From: Hofstenia miamia
Taxonomy: Eukaryota; Xenacoelomorpha; Acoela; Hofsteniidae
Assembly: GCA_900660155.1 (NCBI GenBank)
Contig: CABFPE010000505.1
Location: 496,557 to 560,556 of the forward strand
DNA: 64,000 bases
Direction of reading: 5' to 3'
Position 1 is the first letter of the stretch, and every line of letters starts with the position of its first letter. Both the position numbers and the translations under genes were made by a program. The notes beneath the pieces are model-generated. The model did not search any database. It saw only the letters and a program-made list of their open reading frames with translations, and was not told the DNA's origin. Below, in pieces: positions 1 through 10,259 of this stretch.

Positions 1-993
1 CATTAAGTTACGTATATGGTTATGTATAAGGAAATAATAAATCTCTCTTTCGTAGTTCAACATGTACATGCACTTATAAAACCTAATACTGTAATGATAC
101 CATGCTGTGGGCTAGCACGAATATCTGGCAATTACAGATTATTTAATAGTGAGCTGAAAGATAACAATGAAAATGAGAGTTTGTATTTTCTGAAGTGAGA
201 TAGAAATTAAGCAAGTGAGACAAATAGGGTAGCACCAGTCAATAGGTTAAGCACTTTACTTTTGGATGCTCCACTTTGGCTGGAAGCCATAGGAATTGGT
301 CATCTTGGATCTTACCTAAAGTAGTTTCGTTACTTGGATGAATTACCAATGTTACATCTACATGTTATAAGTTCTACGTTAATCCTTTTTCTGGAATCAT
401 GGCTGTTCTGTAAATGCTATTTAAACCTTCTGCAGAGTCAATTAAGTTTCTAGTTAAGTTTCCCTACCAGCCCACGATTCTACAAATATACTAGAGCAAC
501 AGTGATTCTAGTGAACAAGAGAACACAGTTAAACAATTTTTCTATTTACAGATGCTTGGGTGTCTTATATACAATGCATATTTATAATATTTACAAGCAT
601 GAAAACAACTAGTTGACATGAAATGCATGTGATCTGGCTGATAAATAAGAACAACTACCAACTGATGTTACAGTAAGTCTCAAGTCTCATCTCAAATTTT
701 TTTTGGTTAATAACATAAAGAATCCTTGTTTTGAGAAAATTTTTTTGAAGAAATATTTTTTTATACAAAAAGTCAATTAAATTTAAATGTTTGAAACTAA
801 ATTGAGACAGCAATATTATATAGCTTTAAATATGTTTGAAAAAGTTTTGCTATGTCTCAAATTCAGTTGATTTTTGTGAAATTCGTTACTTTTCCTCTTG
901 TGTCTCATCTTGAATTGTAAAGTCTCAGGCTTTGATGTTGAGTCTAGAAAAAGTCTCGTTTCATCTCATAAACCCTGATAGATATATGCTGCA
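1..993. other. AT-rich non-coding stretch
   Basis: No exon, RNA gene or element boundary could be supported here. The only structure noticed is a cluster of GTCTCA / TGAGAC words between about 670 and 970, which may be the remains of a degraded DNA transposon, but no target duplication or matching ends were found. Confidence 0.5.
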
Positions 994-1075
994 GTCAATG
1001 TAAATTCTGGTTGATGTAAGTTCCGGTCAATGTAAATTTCTTAGTCTATGTAATTTCTGGTTGATGTAAACTCTG
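994..1075. repeat. Five-unit minisatellite, about 16 bp period
   Basis: Five successive units follow the pattern GTYDATGTAARTTCYG, beginning near 994, 1010, 1026, 1044 and 1060. Four units are 16 bp and the third is 18 bp. The units alternate between GTCAATGTAA and GTTGATGTAA starts, suggesting an ancestral 32-bp dimer. Confidence 0.75.
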
Positions 1076-1955
1076 TATGCTAGAATTATTGTAAAAAAAT
1101 AACTATAAAATTGTTATTTGTCATTGAAATTTAAAATAATTTAATTTTTACAATATTTTCGAGAGAATTTTTGATTGAGTTCAAGTTTTTGATGATTTCT
1201 TTTCCGAATTTTGAGGTTTGTGAGCTTATTCAAGTTCAATTTCTTAACATTCTGAGTACTCAAAGACCCTGAAATTAATCGTTCACTAATGTCGTATTTT
1301 TTTAATTTTGCAAATTAAAGATGATGAAATAAAGAAATAAGCTGTTGGGTTAGGCTGTAGATCTATAAGTTTTAAAAAATAAGGTCTTGAGTTTAGATTT
1401 AGGAAACATCCATTTCAGACTTGGGTTTAGGGCTTATGTTTATAAAATAATGAAAAATTGGTTTTGAGTTAGGTCTAGATAGAGTCATTTGCAATGATAA
1501 CAATTAAAAAACGACATTAAAAATTACGACATTAAAGAATATGGCATTAATAATCCTACCCATAATTTTAAGCAAGCATTGACGTGTAATAGTAATACAA
1601 AATATTTAATGATAATATTTTTTCAGCTGTTTTTCTATAGCATTTTCTATTTTATTACGAATATGTGAACGTTAATGTATCAAGAAAAATTTTCTGTGAA
1701 TAATCGAGCACAGTTACAAGCCTATTTTTCTTTCAATAAATGCAATAAATATTTTTTCATTAGCATTCATTATTATTTCTTGAGATAATGCAGAATTTCT
1801 TACCCGTCGTGGACTAACAGAAAAACAGTAAAAGGGCAATTCCTTCAAGACGATTGACTATGCCACAATCATTGAGAATCAATAAAAAATTGCTTTTCAA
1901 GTGTTGCACGATTGAATCTCTTTAAGTCATCTAACAAATGTCTTTGGTGCAAGTA
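1076..1955. other. AT-rich non-coding stretch
   Basis: No gene or recognisable element was seen. The stretch ends where the left tandem duplication around the piggyBac-like element begins. Confidence 0.5.
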
Positions 1956-3419
1956 TCATCTGAAATGTGCTTTCATTAATGTACTTAACACTACAAGCCC
2001 GTCAATTGACGAAATTTTAAATTATATTTTTTTTGTAGAAGTGGTTTTTCCTCAGTAATCAATTACTATTTTTTTATAATTGCAAAGCGCAATTAGACCA
2101 ATTTTTTCTTCCAATAATACCACATAGAAAAATTTGTGTGTAGATATACCTCTAAGCACCCATCAATTGACCACTGCTATGACCTCACAGTTTAATGTAT
2201 TACTTACGCTAACTGTTTTCAGGATACACTATTCAGAAAAAATTTATATTATATCTTGCTATACAAGTGGTTTCTACATGCAGGCTGAAAAGAAAAAGAC
2301 TTATAAAAATCTTATCCTTATATTTTTGCTTCATGACTCTAATACTTGGTGCAAAATATGAACATAATTACAATTGGTCAACCAAGTTGATAAAGATACA
2401 TCTATATTGAAATAGGAATAGATATATATGCACTAACAAAAAAAGTATTTAAAAGCTATTGGTCAAAACAGTAGATACATGTGCAACTTCTGCACAAATT
2501 CATTGTTCTATTCTTTTCAAAATGAACATTAATCGGCAATGGGACTCGCTTTTGGAAAGTTTAAAGAGAATTGGATTGAGTAGAACAAGAACAATAATTT
2601 ATTTTAAATAAATCAGAAAAAAACATCTGACTAATCTACTAAAAGAAAACTCTCAAGAGACGATCTGGGAAGAACGACATAAACTTTTCATCTGAAATGT
2701 GCTTTCATTAATGTACTTAACACTACAAGCCCGTCAATTGACGAAATTTTAAATTATATTTTTTTTGTAGAAGTGGTTTTTCCTCAGTAATCAATTACTA
2801 TTTTTTTATAATTGCAAAGCGCAATTAGACCAATTTTTTCTTCCAATAATACCACATAGAAAAATTTGTGTGTAGATATACCTCTAAGCACCCATCAATT
2901 GACCACTGCTATGACCTCACAGTTTAATGTATTACTTACGCTAACTGTTTTCAGGATACACTATTCAGAAAAAATTTATATTATATCTTGCTATACAAGT
3001 GGTTTCTACATGCAGGCTGAAAAGAAAAAGACTTATAAAAATCTTATCCTTATATTTTTGCTTCATGACTCTAATACTTGGTGCAAAATATGAACATAAT
3101 TACAATTGGTCAACCAAGTTGATAAAGATACATCTATATTGAAATAGGAATAGATATATATGCACTAACAAAAAAAGTATTTAAAAGCTATTGGTCAAAA
3201 CAGTAGATACATGTGCAACTTCTGCACAAATTCATTGTTCTATTCTTTTCAAAATGAACATTAATCGGCAATGGGACTCGCTTTTGGAAAGTTTAAAGAG
3301 AATTGGATTGAGTAGAACAAGAACAATAATTTATTTTAAATAAATCAGAAAAAAACATCTGACTAATCTACTAAAAGAAAACTCTCAAGAGACGATCTGG
3401 GAAGAACGACATAAACTTT
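1956..3419. repeat. Perfect tandem duplication, 2 x 732 bp
   Basis: Bases 1956-2687 are repeated at 2688-3419 with no difference that I could find by eye. The unit starts 29 bp outside the left TTAA of the piggyBac-like element, so the element's terminus (TTAACACTACAAGCCC) is present twice, at 1985 and 2717. The inner part of the unit carries the 3' end of a minus-strand LINE. Two identical 75-codon open frames (2134 and 2866) are by-products of this duplication and have no recognisable product. Identity this high means either a very recent event or an assembly artefact. Confidence 0.9.
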
Positions 3420-4530
3420 CTCCCAGCTTCTAAGTCATTCCCCAGTCTCCTGTAGCGAAGATGTTCAGAGGCATACGATTCGCGGTGAGGAATTAAGTCT
3501 TTCAGGAAGTGATCTCGAGACTTATGAATGCTATTAAAAAGGAACTCATCTTTGGACGAACAATGGGCGTGCATGGTGTAAAAGTCTTGATAATTCCAGA
3601 TTTGATAAATCTTTGTATTTTGTCTAACATTGGCATCTTGTGGCAGCTACCCCAAACTATAATTTCGTAGGTCATTTGCGGAATAAAATGACTTGTATAG
3701 CTTCTCAGCTTCCAAATTTGTAAGCGATGGTGCACGCAGCTTCTTTATAACGTTCTTGTCAACTTCGTTACCAGGCATTAAAAGAGAGTTTGCTATCTAT
3801 AATAACTCGAGCAGCATGGTCCGGTTAACCCTTTCCATAGATGCCACTGTTAGGGGATTTACACAAATGTTACGTAAAGGGATAAGTAATTCTTGAGACT
3901 TGGCTTTCTTTAGAAGGAAATTGTCCATTGTCATGATGGAAGAGGATTCCACGATGAAACTTTCCTGGGCGTTTCTTAGCGACTTGTGTCCTTAGCTTTT
4001 TCAAAACGTCAACGTAATACGATGTAAGCGATGGTGCACGCAGCTTCTTTATAACGTTCTTGTCAACTTCGTTACCAGGCATTAAAAGAGAGTTTGCTAT
4101 CTATAATAACTCGAGCAGCATGGTCCGGTTAACCCTTTCCATAGATGCCACTGTTAGGGGATTTACACAAATGTTACGTAAAGGGATAAGTAATTCTTGA
4201 GACTTGGCTTTCTTTAGAAGGAAATTGTTTTCCTTGCACCATTTTTGTATTACAGAGACTGCGTTTGCCGCATTGTCACACAACACGTCATGATGTCAGG
4301 GAATTTAACAAGAACGTCTTCCCCTTCTGGTAACTGTAACTCATCGTATACGATATTGAGCAGGATAGGCCCCATCGTAGTTCCCTGTGCCACACCAAGT
4401 GCAGTACACCTAAGACGAGAATCATTACTATTAACATCTTTCTTGAGCTATTTGGATAGTTTTTGCAGAAAAGTGCGTCTGCGGATATCTAAATGTTTTT
4501 GTTTTTTAAAAAGCACCCATGCGTTTACTC
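3370..4530 (-). mobile_element. Degraded LINE fragment (CR1/Jockey-like RT) inside the piggyBac-like element
   Basis: The minus-strand translation shows reverse transcriptase block B (GVAQGTTMGPILLNIVYDEL, 4410-4330 region), then VIQKWCKENN and later a post-RT segment ending near 3370. These are typical of the Jockey/CR1 superfamily. The reading frame is broken several times, including a 205-bp duplication with foreign filler (3720-4228), so it is a dead copy. Its 3' part continues into the 732-bp tandem duplication. Confidence 0.72.
3720..4228. repeat. 205-bp direct repeat separated by a 98-bp mariner fragment
   Basis: Bases 3720-3924 and 4024-4228 are identical. Between them, 3927-4024 is identical over 98 bp to 8861-8958 inside the mariner transposase of this window. 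The arrangement repeat - filler - repeat fits break repair that copied a stretch of mariner as filler; it is not a transposon insertion because the mariner ends are absent. Confidence 0.85.
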
Positions 4531-5610
4531 AGTAAATATACAAAAACACGACCATGGACCAGCGTCGACAGCCCAATTTTGTCGAATTTTGACGACACAT
4601 ACTGTCTAGTAGATCAACTGCATATTTATAATTATTATAAAATAATATAGCTTCAGGCTTCTTCTTACCATCTTCTTGATGAACAGCACCACAATCCTGT
4701 TTAGAAAGTATTTGCACAACTCTTTTTGGTTTCCCTTGATATCTGGTAAGTGCAACTTGCCACTTGATACATTACAGAATCATTCAATCATAAATTTTGG
4801 GGAGGAGGAAGTTCGCGACGATTTGAACGCACGGTTCCAACTATTGTTGTTTGGACTTGGAACGTAAGTTGTTGTTCAGAGGTTCCATGAGTGTTTGCAC
4901 AACATGTGTATCAAGTGACACATGTCTGCACTCATCTTTTCTAAGATAAGGCTTTGTGGGCATATATTGCGTAAAACGGCAGCGTGTTTTAGTCGGAAAT
5001 AATTGTTCATCAATAGTCAAGAATGATGATGTGTGGTAGCAACATTTGGCTAGAAACTATTTAAAATAGTTGAAATTTGACAAAGCTTGTCATATTGCAG
5101 ATTTCTACGGCGATCAAATCTGAAAAATCGTTGACAATAGTTTTTCAAATGGATTGTTTTGTCTATACCACGAATTTTTCTATTTCATCTCTTGTTAGAT
5201 TCCAATCATCAAATCCTTTCATTAGCAAAAGCATTCGTGCAATCAACAATAAAATTCAGCATCCAATTATCCATGCGTCTAATGGAGTTATGATGCCAGC
5301 ACATGCTCGTGTTACACCTTCAGGCTGGCTTACTATATTTTGTCGTTGCATTCTGCCACTTCTAGCTCCCTGTGTATTTTCAATTATTCTCCATCTCGCC
5401 CTCGAAGTGAATTATTTTCATTGTGAATCTATTCGTGACTGCTGTTCTAAGAGGTCTAAATCTTCATCACTGCTTCTTGTTGAATATGCTGTTGAATATA
5501 GCTGCTCATTATTATTCTCCTCTACCTCTTCTAAATCTTGTCCACTGCTTGAAATTTCTACATTCCTGCAGCAATTCTATCATATGAAATTGGAGTATAT
5601 TTAGTAATCC
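4529..5610 (-). pseudogene. piggyBac-family transposase remains
   Basis: On the minus strand, a segment around 5040-4920 reads LTIDEQLFPTKTRCRFTQYM, the piggyBac catalytic-core motif (LTIDEQL...RCxFxxYMPxKP). Downstream, 4640-4530 reads KPEAILFYNNYKYAVDLLDS and STKLGCRRWSM, matching the family's VDxLDxM...TRRWP block. An N-terminal acidic part lies near 5600-5240. Several stops and frame changes interrupt it, and the C-terminus is cut by the LINE fragment. The family normally encodes about 500-600 residues, so much of the middle is missing. Confidence 0.78.
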
Positions 5611-7039
5611 ATGATAATTGGGTACAATTAGCTTCGAAACTCTTGCTGCAAAATATTCGCACCTCTTTGAAATATTTACACAAACTATTCACACCCATTT
5701 TATTATTTTAATAGGACAAAACAATCTGTGTACTTGAATATTTACATAAATATCATTTATAATATGTTACTAAGGTTTTGGGTATATTTGTAGTAATTTA
5801 CAAAACGTAATATAGAAATCGCCAGTTGACGGGTTTTGGCGCTTTTGGGTATATTATATGTCTGGCGCTTCTAGTGTTAACAGTTCCTATTTGATACCGC
5901 AGTGTACATCTTTTGTACATAATACAAAGTTTTTTTCATTGAACCCTTTGATTATGTAGTATTTGAGAAATATCCAAATTGATGTATTGATGAAAGTAAA
6001 TAATGTTTCTTAACACTGAAACAGTATTGATTTGTTTACGAATGGTATACTTCTCTATTTATAAGGTGGAAGCAGTTTCTTCAACTGCTTCTATAATTTA
6101 TTAAATAGTTATGGTTGAATATGTAAATGTTAGATATATTCTTAGAAATGTGTAAATTCATTTGACATAAATTTGGAAAGTTTCTCAAATATTTAGCAAA
6201 TAATTGCGAAACCTTGGAATCAATTTACAAATGAAATCTGAAAAGATTGGAATTTTCTTTGCTAAAATTTTCAAATTTATTTTACTAGGGCCACTGCTTG
6301 AAATTTCTACATTCCTGCAGCAATTCTATCATATGAAATTGGAGTATATTTAGTAATCCATGATAATTGGGTACAATTAGCTTCGAAACTCTTGCTGCAA
6401 AATATTCGCACCTCTTTGAAATATTTACACAAACTATTCACACCCATTTTATTATTTTAATAGGACAAAACAATCTGTGTACTTGAATATTTACATAAAT
6501 ATCATTTATAATATGTTACTAAGGTTTTGGGTATATTTGTAGTAATTTACAAAACGTAATATAGAAATCGCCAGTTGACGGGTTTTGGCGCTTTTGGGTA
6601 TATTATATGTCTGGCGCTTCTAGTGTTAACAGTTCCTATTTGATACCGCAGTGTACATCTTTTGTACATAATACAAAGTTTTTTTCATTGAACCCTTTGA
6701 TTATGTAGTATTTGAGAAATATCCAAATTGATGTATTGATGAAAGTAAATAATGTTTCTTAACACTGAAACAGTATTGATTTGTTTACGAATGGTATACT
6801 TCTCTATTTATAAGGTGGAAGCAGTTTCTTCAACTGCTTCTATAATTTATTAAATAGTTATGGTTGAATATGTAAATGTTAGATATATTCTTAGAAATGT
6901 GTAAATTCATTTGACATAAATTTGGAAAGTTTCTCAAATATTTAGCAAATAATTGCGAAACCTTGGAATCAATTTACAAATGAAATCTGAAAAGATTGGA
7001 ATTTTCTTTGCTAAAATTTTCAAATTTATTTTACTAGGG
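5542..7039. repeat. Perfect tandem duplication, 2 x 749 bp
   Basis: Bases 5542-6290 are repeated at 6291-7039, apparently without differences. The unit runs from inside the piggyBac-like element to about 410 bp beyond its right TTAA, so this terminus also exists twice (5877 and 6626). The flanking sequence after the terminus shows no gene. Confidence 0.9.
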
Positions 7040-7837
7040 AGAACAAATATTCCTAATAAGTTCACCCTATTTTGTTGCTCATGGAGGGGGGACTGTAGTC
7101 CCACATTAATGCTTAGCATCTTTCAGGATACTAAATACACGTCTCAAATGAAATGCGTAGTGATTTGTTGTTTATTTGAATTACAAACTGTATTTATGTC
7201 AGTGTCACTGTAACTTTACGTGAAAGTGTGTTTTTTGTGTTCTTATCAAAGCTTTGCACACCCATTTTATCTAGTAATATCACACTTAACATAAGCACAG
7301 CGAATATCGATTTTTGAATTGCCAGGAGTTTCAATCAGAACTTTGGTTTTGAATCATCAAATATCAAAAGGCTAAGTCAGCGTATTTCAGCAATTTCTAT
7401 GATGTGTGGCAGGCTCTTAAATGAGTGGCAACGGACAGCATCATTTTGAGGAAGTTTACAGACAAACGGTTTCACATCGACTTGCTGAATTGGACCTTCA
7501 AGGGTGAATAGCATAGAATACCACTGTGCACCACTATACACAACCTATTGCTCTATACAATGTGCACGGTTTAAAATATTTTTTAAGCTTTAATGGAGTA
7601 AATTCATTCTATTTGAAAAAACATTTGATATTATTAGATTATGCTGTTGTTATAAACTTGAAAACAGTATTTATTTGGTAGCAACACACTTATGTAAACA
7701 CTAACTTAAATGTGCATGAAAATAGCGTTTGGGCATGATAGGTGTGTTAAAGCGGAGTTATAGTCGAAAATCAAAAAAATGCTCGCCGTAAGTTTTGCTT
7801 TTTGTTGCTATATGTAAGTCGTTTCCAAATTATAATT
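7040..7837. other. AT-rich non-coding stretch
   Basis: No gene, RNA or element was recognised between the second tandem duplication and the LINE 3' fragment. Confidence 0.5.
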
Positions 7838-8012
7838 TTCTCTGCCGTCAAGCTTCAAGAAGTCTTTGATGGCTTTCCTCTTTACTGAGCCATTCTCGTA
7901 CTTCGCCTACTCTTCCATTTGCTCCTGTGATTGTCCTCGCTGCCGTAAAACTCGACTTGTTTTTATATTTCGTAGTGGTTGCCTTCAGCGGCTAATAAAG
8001 TCCTTTATTATA
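7838..8012 (+). mobile_element. 3' fragment of the young LINE family
   Basis: This is the last ~175 bp of the same LINE that is nearly complete at 59335-63042. It shares the end of ORF2 (SLMAFLFTEPFSYFAYSS-like reading) and the 3' UTR words GCCTTCAGCGGCTAATAAAG. It is more diverged than the 46.8-kb copy, and its tail has merged with TA-rich sequence. Confidence 0.85.
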
Positions 8013-8065
8013 TATCTATAAATTTTCTGAGAGTGGGATATATCTAAATTTTCTACCAATAGCGC

Positions 8066-8068
<3 letters not shown>

Positions 8069-8096
<28 letters not shown>
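8069..8096. repeat. (TA)n microsatellite
   Basis: A pure TA run of about 28 bp. Confidence 0.9.
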
Positions 8097-8099
<3 letters not shown>

Positions 8100-8433
8100 G
8101 TTTCGATTTATATACCATCTTCAGTACAATTATGTGAGGATGCAATTTTGTACTAAATTTACTTTAAATAGTGGGACACTGAAAATGTGTTCAATAAATT
8201 GTCATGGCTTTGCTTAATGTTAATTAGCTTTTTCCTCTTGTATTTTATAAAAGCAAATTTAATTTTCTTGGTTCTGAGTAGTATTTAGAAAATATCTTTG
8301 ATTGCTTGGTGCTTATGCAAATATATTTCACTTCCGAAATGCCCTCTTACATGTTCATTCATCCTGTTTTTAAATGTATCTTGTAAAAATGATTGCATTC
8401 TTCAAAGGTATGCATATAATTTTGTTGATAGTA

Positions 8434-8436
<3 letters not shown>

Positions 8437-8503
<67 letters not shown>
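8437..8503. repeat. (TA)n microsatellite, insertion site of mariner
   Basis: A long, almost pure TA run abuts the left end of the mariner element; a shorter TA run (9803-9820) follows its right end. Mariner inserts at TA, so the transposon probably landed inside a single original TA repeat. Confidence 0.9.
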
Positions 8504-8505
<2 letters not shown>

Positions 8506-8506
<1 letters not shown>

Positions 8507-9799
8507 GAGGGGAATTCAAAAAATACGCGGAATTGTTCAATTTTTTACTAGTTTATATGTACAATGAACTTATTTCTCAACATAACTGCCGTCGCGATCG
8601 ATGCACTTCTGTAAGCGGTGTTTCCATCCCATTATGCCATTCTTGAAAAAATCTACAGGCTGATTTTGAAGCCAAGTTCTTGCTGCATGTTTTGCTTCAT
8701 CAGTGGTGTTAAAACGGACTCCTTTCAGGTGTTCTTTAAGTTTTGGGAATAGGAAAAAGTCAGATGGAGCTAGATCAGGGCTGTAAGGGGGGTGGGGCAA
8801 CAATTCCCATCGGAATTCCCTCAAAATTTCCTTCGTAATCCTTGCAGAATGAGCCGGAGTATTGTCATGATGGAAGAGGATTCCACGATGAAACTTTCCT
8901 GGGCGTTTCTTAGCGACTTGTGTCCTTAGCTTTTTCAAAACGTCAACGTAATACGATGCCGTGACAGTTTTCCGACCTTGTAAGAAATCAACTAGAACAA
9001 CGCCTTCCTGGTCCCAGAAAACAGTAGCCATCACCTTGTTCACAGACCTCTCAGACTTGAATTTGATTGGACCTGCTGAACCACGAGGAAGCCACTGTTT
9101 GGACTGTTGTTTGGTTTCAGGATCATACTGGTAAACCCATGTTTCATCCCCAGTAAGAATTCGTCCGAAAAACGAGTCTTCATTTGCTTCAATTTTCGTC
9201 AAAATCACTGTTGAGAGTTCACGTCTGAGATTCAGTTGGTCAGGGCGCAACGCTTTTGGGACCCATCTAGCCGAAAGCTTGCTCAGGCCTAAATCTTCAT
9301 GTAAAATTGAATGAGCTGAACCAACTGATATCTCCAGAGTCTGAGCTATCTCATCCACTGTCAATCTTCTTCAACCAGGCTCCTAACAGAATCAACATTT
9401 TCATCATTTCTTGAGGTTGTTGGTCTTCCACGGCCTTCTTCATCTTCAACAGCTTCCCTGCCTTCTTTAAATCTTCCAATCCATTTGTAGACACAAGTTT
9501 TCTTGGGAGCATGGTCTCCGTAAACTGTCTCCAAAGCTTGAATGATGTCCGTTCCTTTCCAACCAAGTCTTACGAGAAACTTGATGTTGGTTCTTATTTC
9601 AAAATCTTTTCGTTCCATGGGACGAAATTCACCAATTATTCACAAGAACCGTCCGCCGTCCTTGCTAGTCGCAGAATGAATGCAAGCGAGTACAATACAG
9701 TAGAGCTAACAGTATTTCACTGCAACAAGGTTAAATAGGTTTAAACTAGTAAGTTTTCATGTACTTGAAGAATTCCGCGTATTTTTTGAACTCCCCTCG
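8506..9799 (-). mobile_element. Near full-length mariner element (D,D34D)
   Basis: Terminal inverted repeats of 29 bp lie at 8506-8534 (starting CGAGGGGAATTCAAAAAATA) and 9771-9799, with one mismatch. The 1294-bp length is typical for mariner. One transposase gene runs on the minus strand between them. The element sits within a TA microsatellite, so the TA target duplication cannot be told apart from the repeat. It ends about 460 bp upstream of the SPCS1 start codon. Confidence 0.95.
8570..9618 (-). pseudogene. Mariner transposase, one frameshift
   Basis: The ATG is at 9618 (MERKDFEIRTN). The N-terminal helix-turn-helix region includes VYKWIGRFKEGR and the GRPTTS linker. After a one-base frame change near 9361-9364 (frames overlap at VRSLVEED / LTVDEIAQ), the catalytic domain follows. 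Visible motifs are LTGDETWVYQYDPETK with the first Asp, ILFHHDNTPAHSA with the second, and YSPDLAPSDFFLFPKLK with the third. There are 34 residues between the last two Asp, as expected for mariner D,D34D. The total of about 349 residues matches the family. All three catalytic residues are kept, so the copy is young; it is non-functional only through the frameshift. Confidence 0.95.
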
Positions 9800-10259
9800 T
9801 ATATGTATATATATATATATCCAATAATGTGTAGCTACAAATCTTTCATTTGTTGTACAAATTGCGATTGGTAGCCAAAATGATTGTTGATTTCTGACGT
9901 ATGGCTTGATTTACTATCTGCCCATTTTGGTAGCCTAGCTGCTTATCGACCAAAAAAGTTGAAAAGTTTCTGTGTCGGTGTGTGTGTGTATGCATCTGAA
10001 GAAATGAGTTTTACTGTTTTAAGTTAATTATATATAAATTCAGTAGCCTTTTTTCAACATGTGGCGCAATTACGGATAATGGAAAATTAATACCCTCAAT
10101 AATGCATTAGCTTTATAGATAACAAAATGTTGAAGCATGAATTTAATTTACATGTGATTTTCCTTTAAATATTTTGGACATTTAATGAATGTTTTACTAA
10201 TTTACTAATTTTACTAATAAATTGGGCTGAAATATAATCAAATTTAATGTGATTTAGAT
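9800..10259 (+). promoter_or_regulatory. SPCS1 upstream region
   Basis: This is the only sequence between the mariner element and the SPCS1 start codon, so it must hold the gene's promoter unless the mariner is part of it. No clear TATA box or initiator was identified. A GTGTGTGTGT run lies near 9980. Confidence 0.35.

Larger units (their letters stand above)
1985..5880 (-). mobile_element. Degraded piggyBac-like DNA transposon
   Basis: The element is bounded by TTAA at 1985-1988 and 5877-5880, the target site typical of piggyBac. Reading inwards, the left end is CACTACAAGCCC and the right end is CACTAGAAGCGCC, a short imperfect terminal repeat; both ends carry a subterminal CCCGTCAAYTG word. 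Transposase remains on the minus strand (about 5600-4529) match the piggyBac family. The interior is interrupted by a LINE fragment (about 3370-4530) and a 98-bp piece of mariner. Both ends lie within separate tandem duplications. It is inactive. Confidence 0.72.

Noticed and set aside
990-1080. CRISPR-like short repeats
   Set aside because: The units are directly adjacent without spacers, which makes it a minisatellite; the genome is also clearly eukaryotic.
2134-3093. Two identical 75-codon open frames that might be a duplicated small gene
   Set aside because: They are copies made by the 732-bp tandem duplication, lie within transposon remains, and show no recognisable motif.
8298-8646. 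Open frames with long Tyr-Ile repeats
   Set aside because: They are the translation of the (TA)n microsatellite running into the mariner end.
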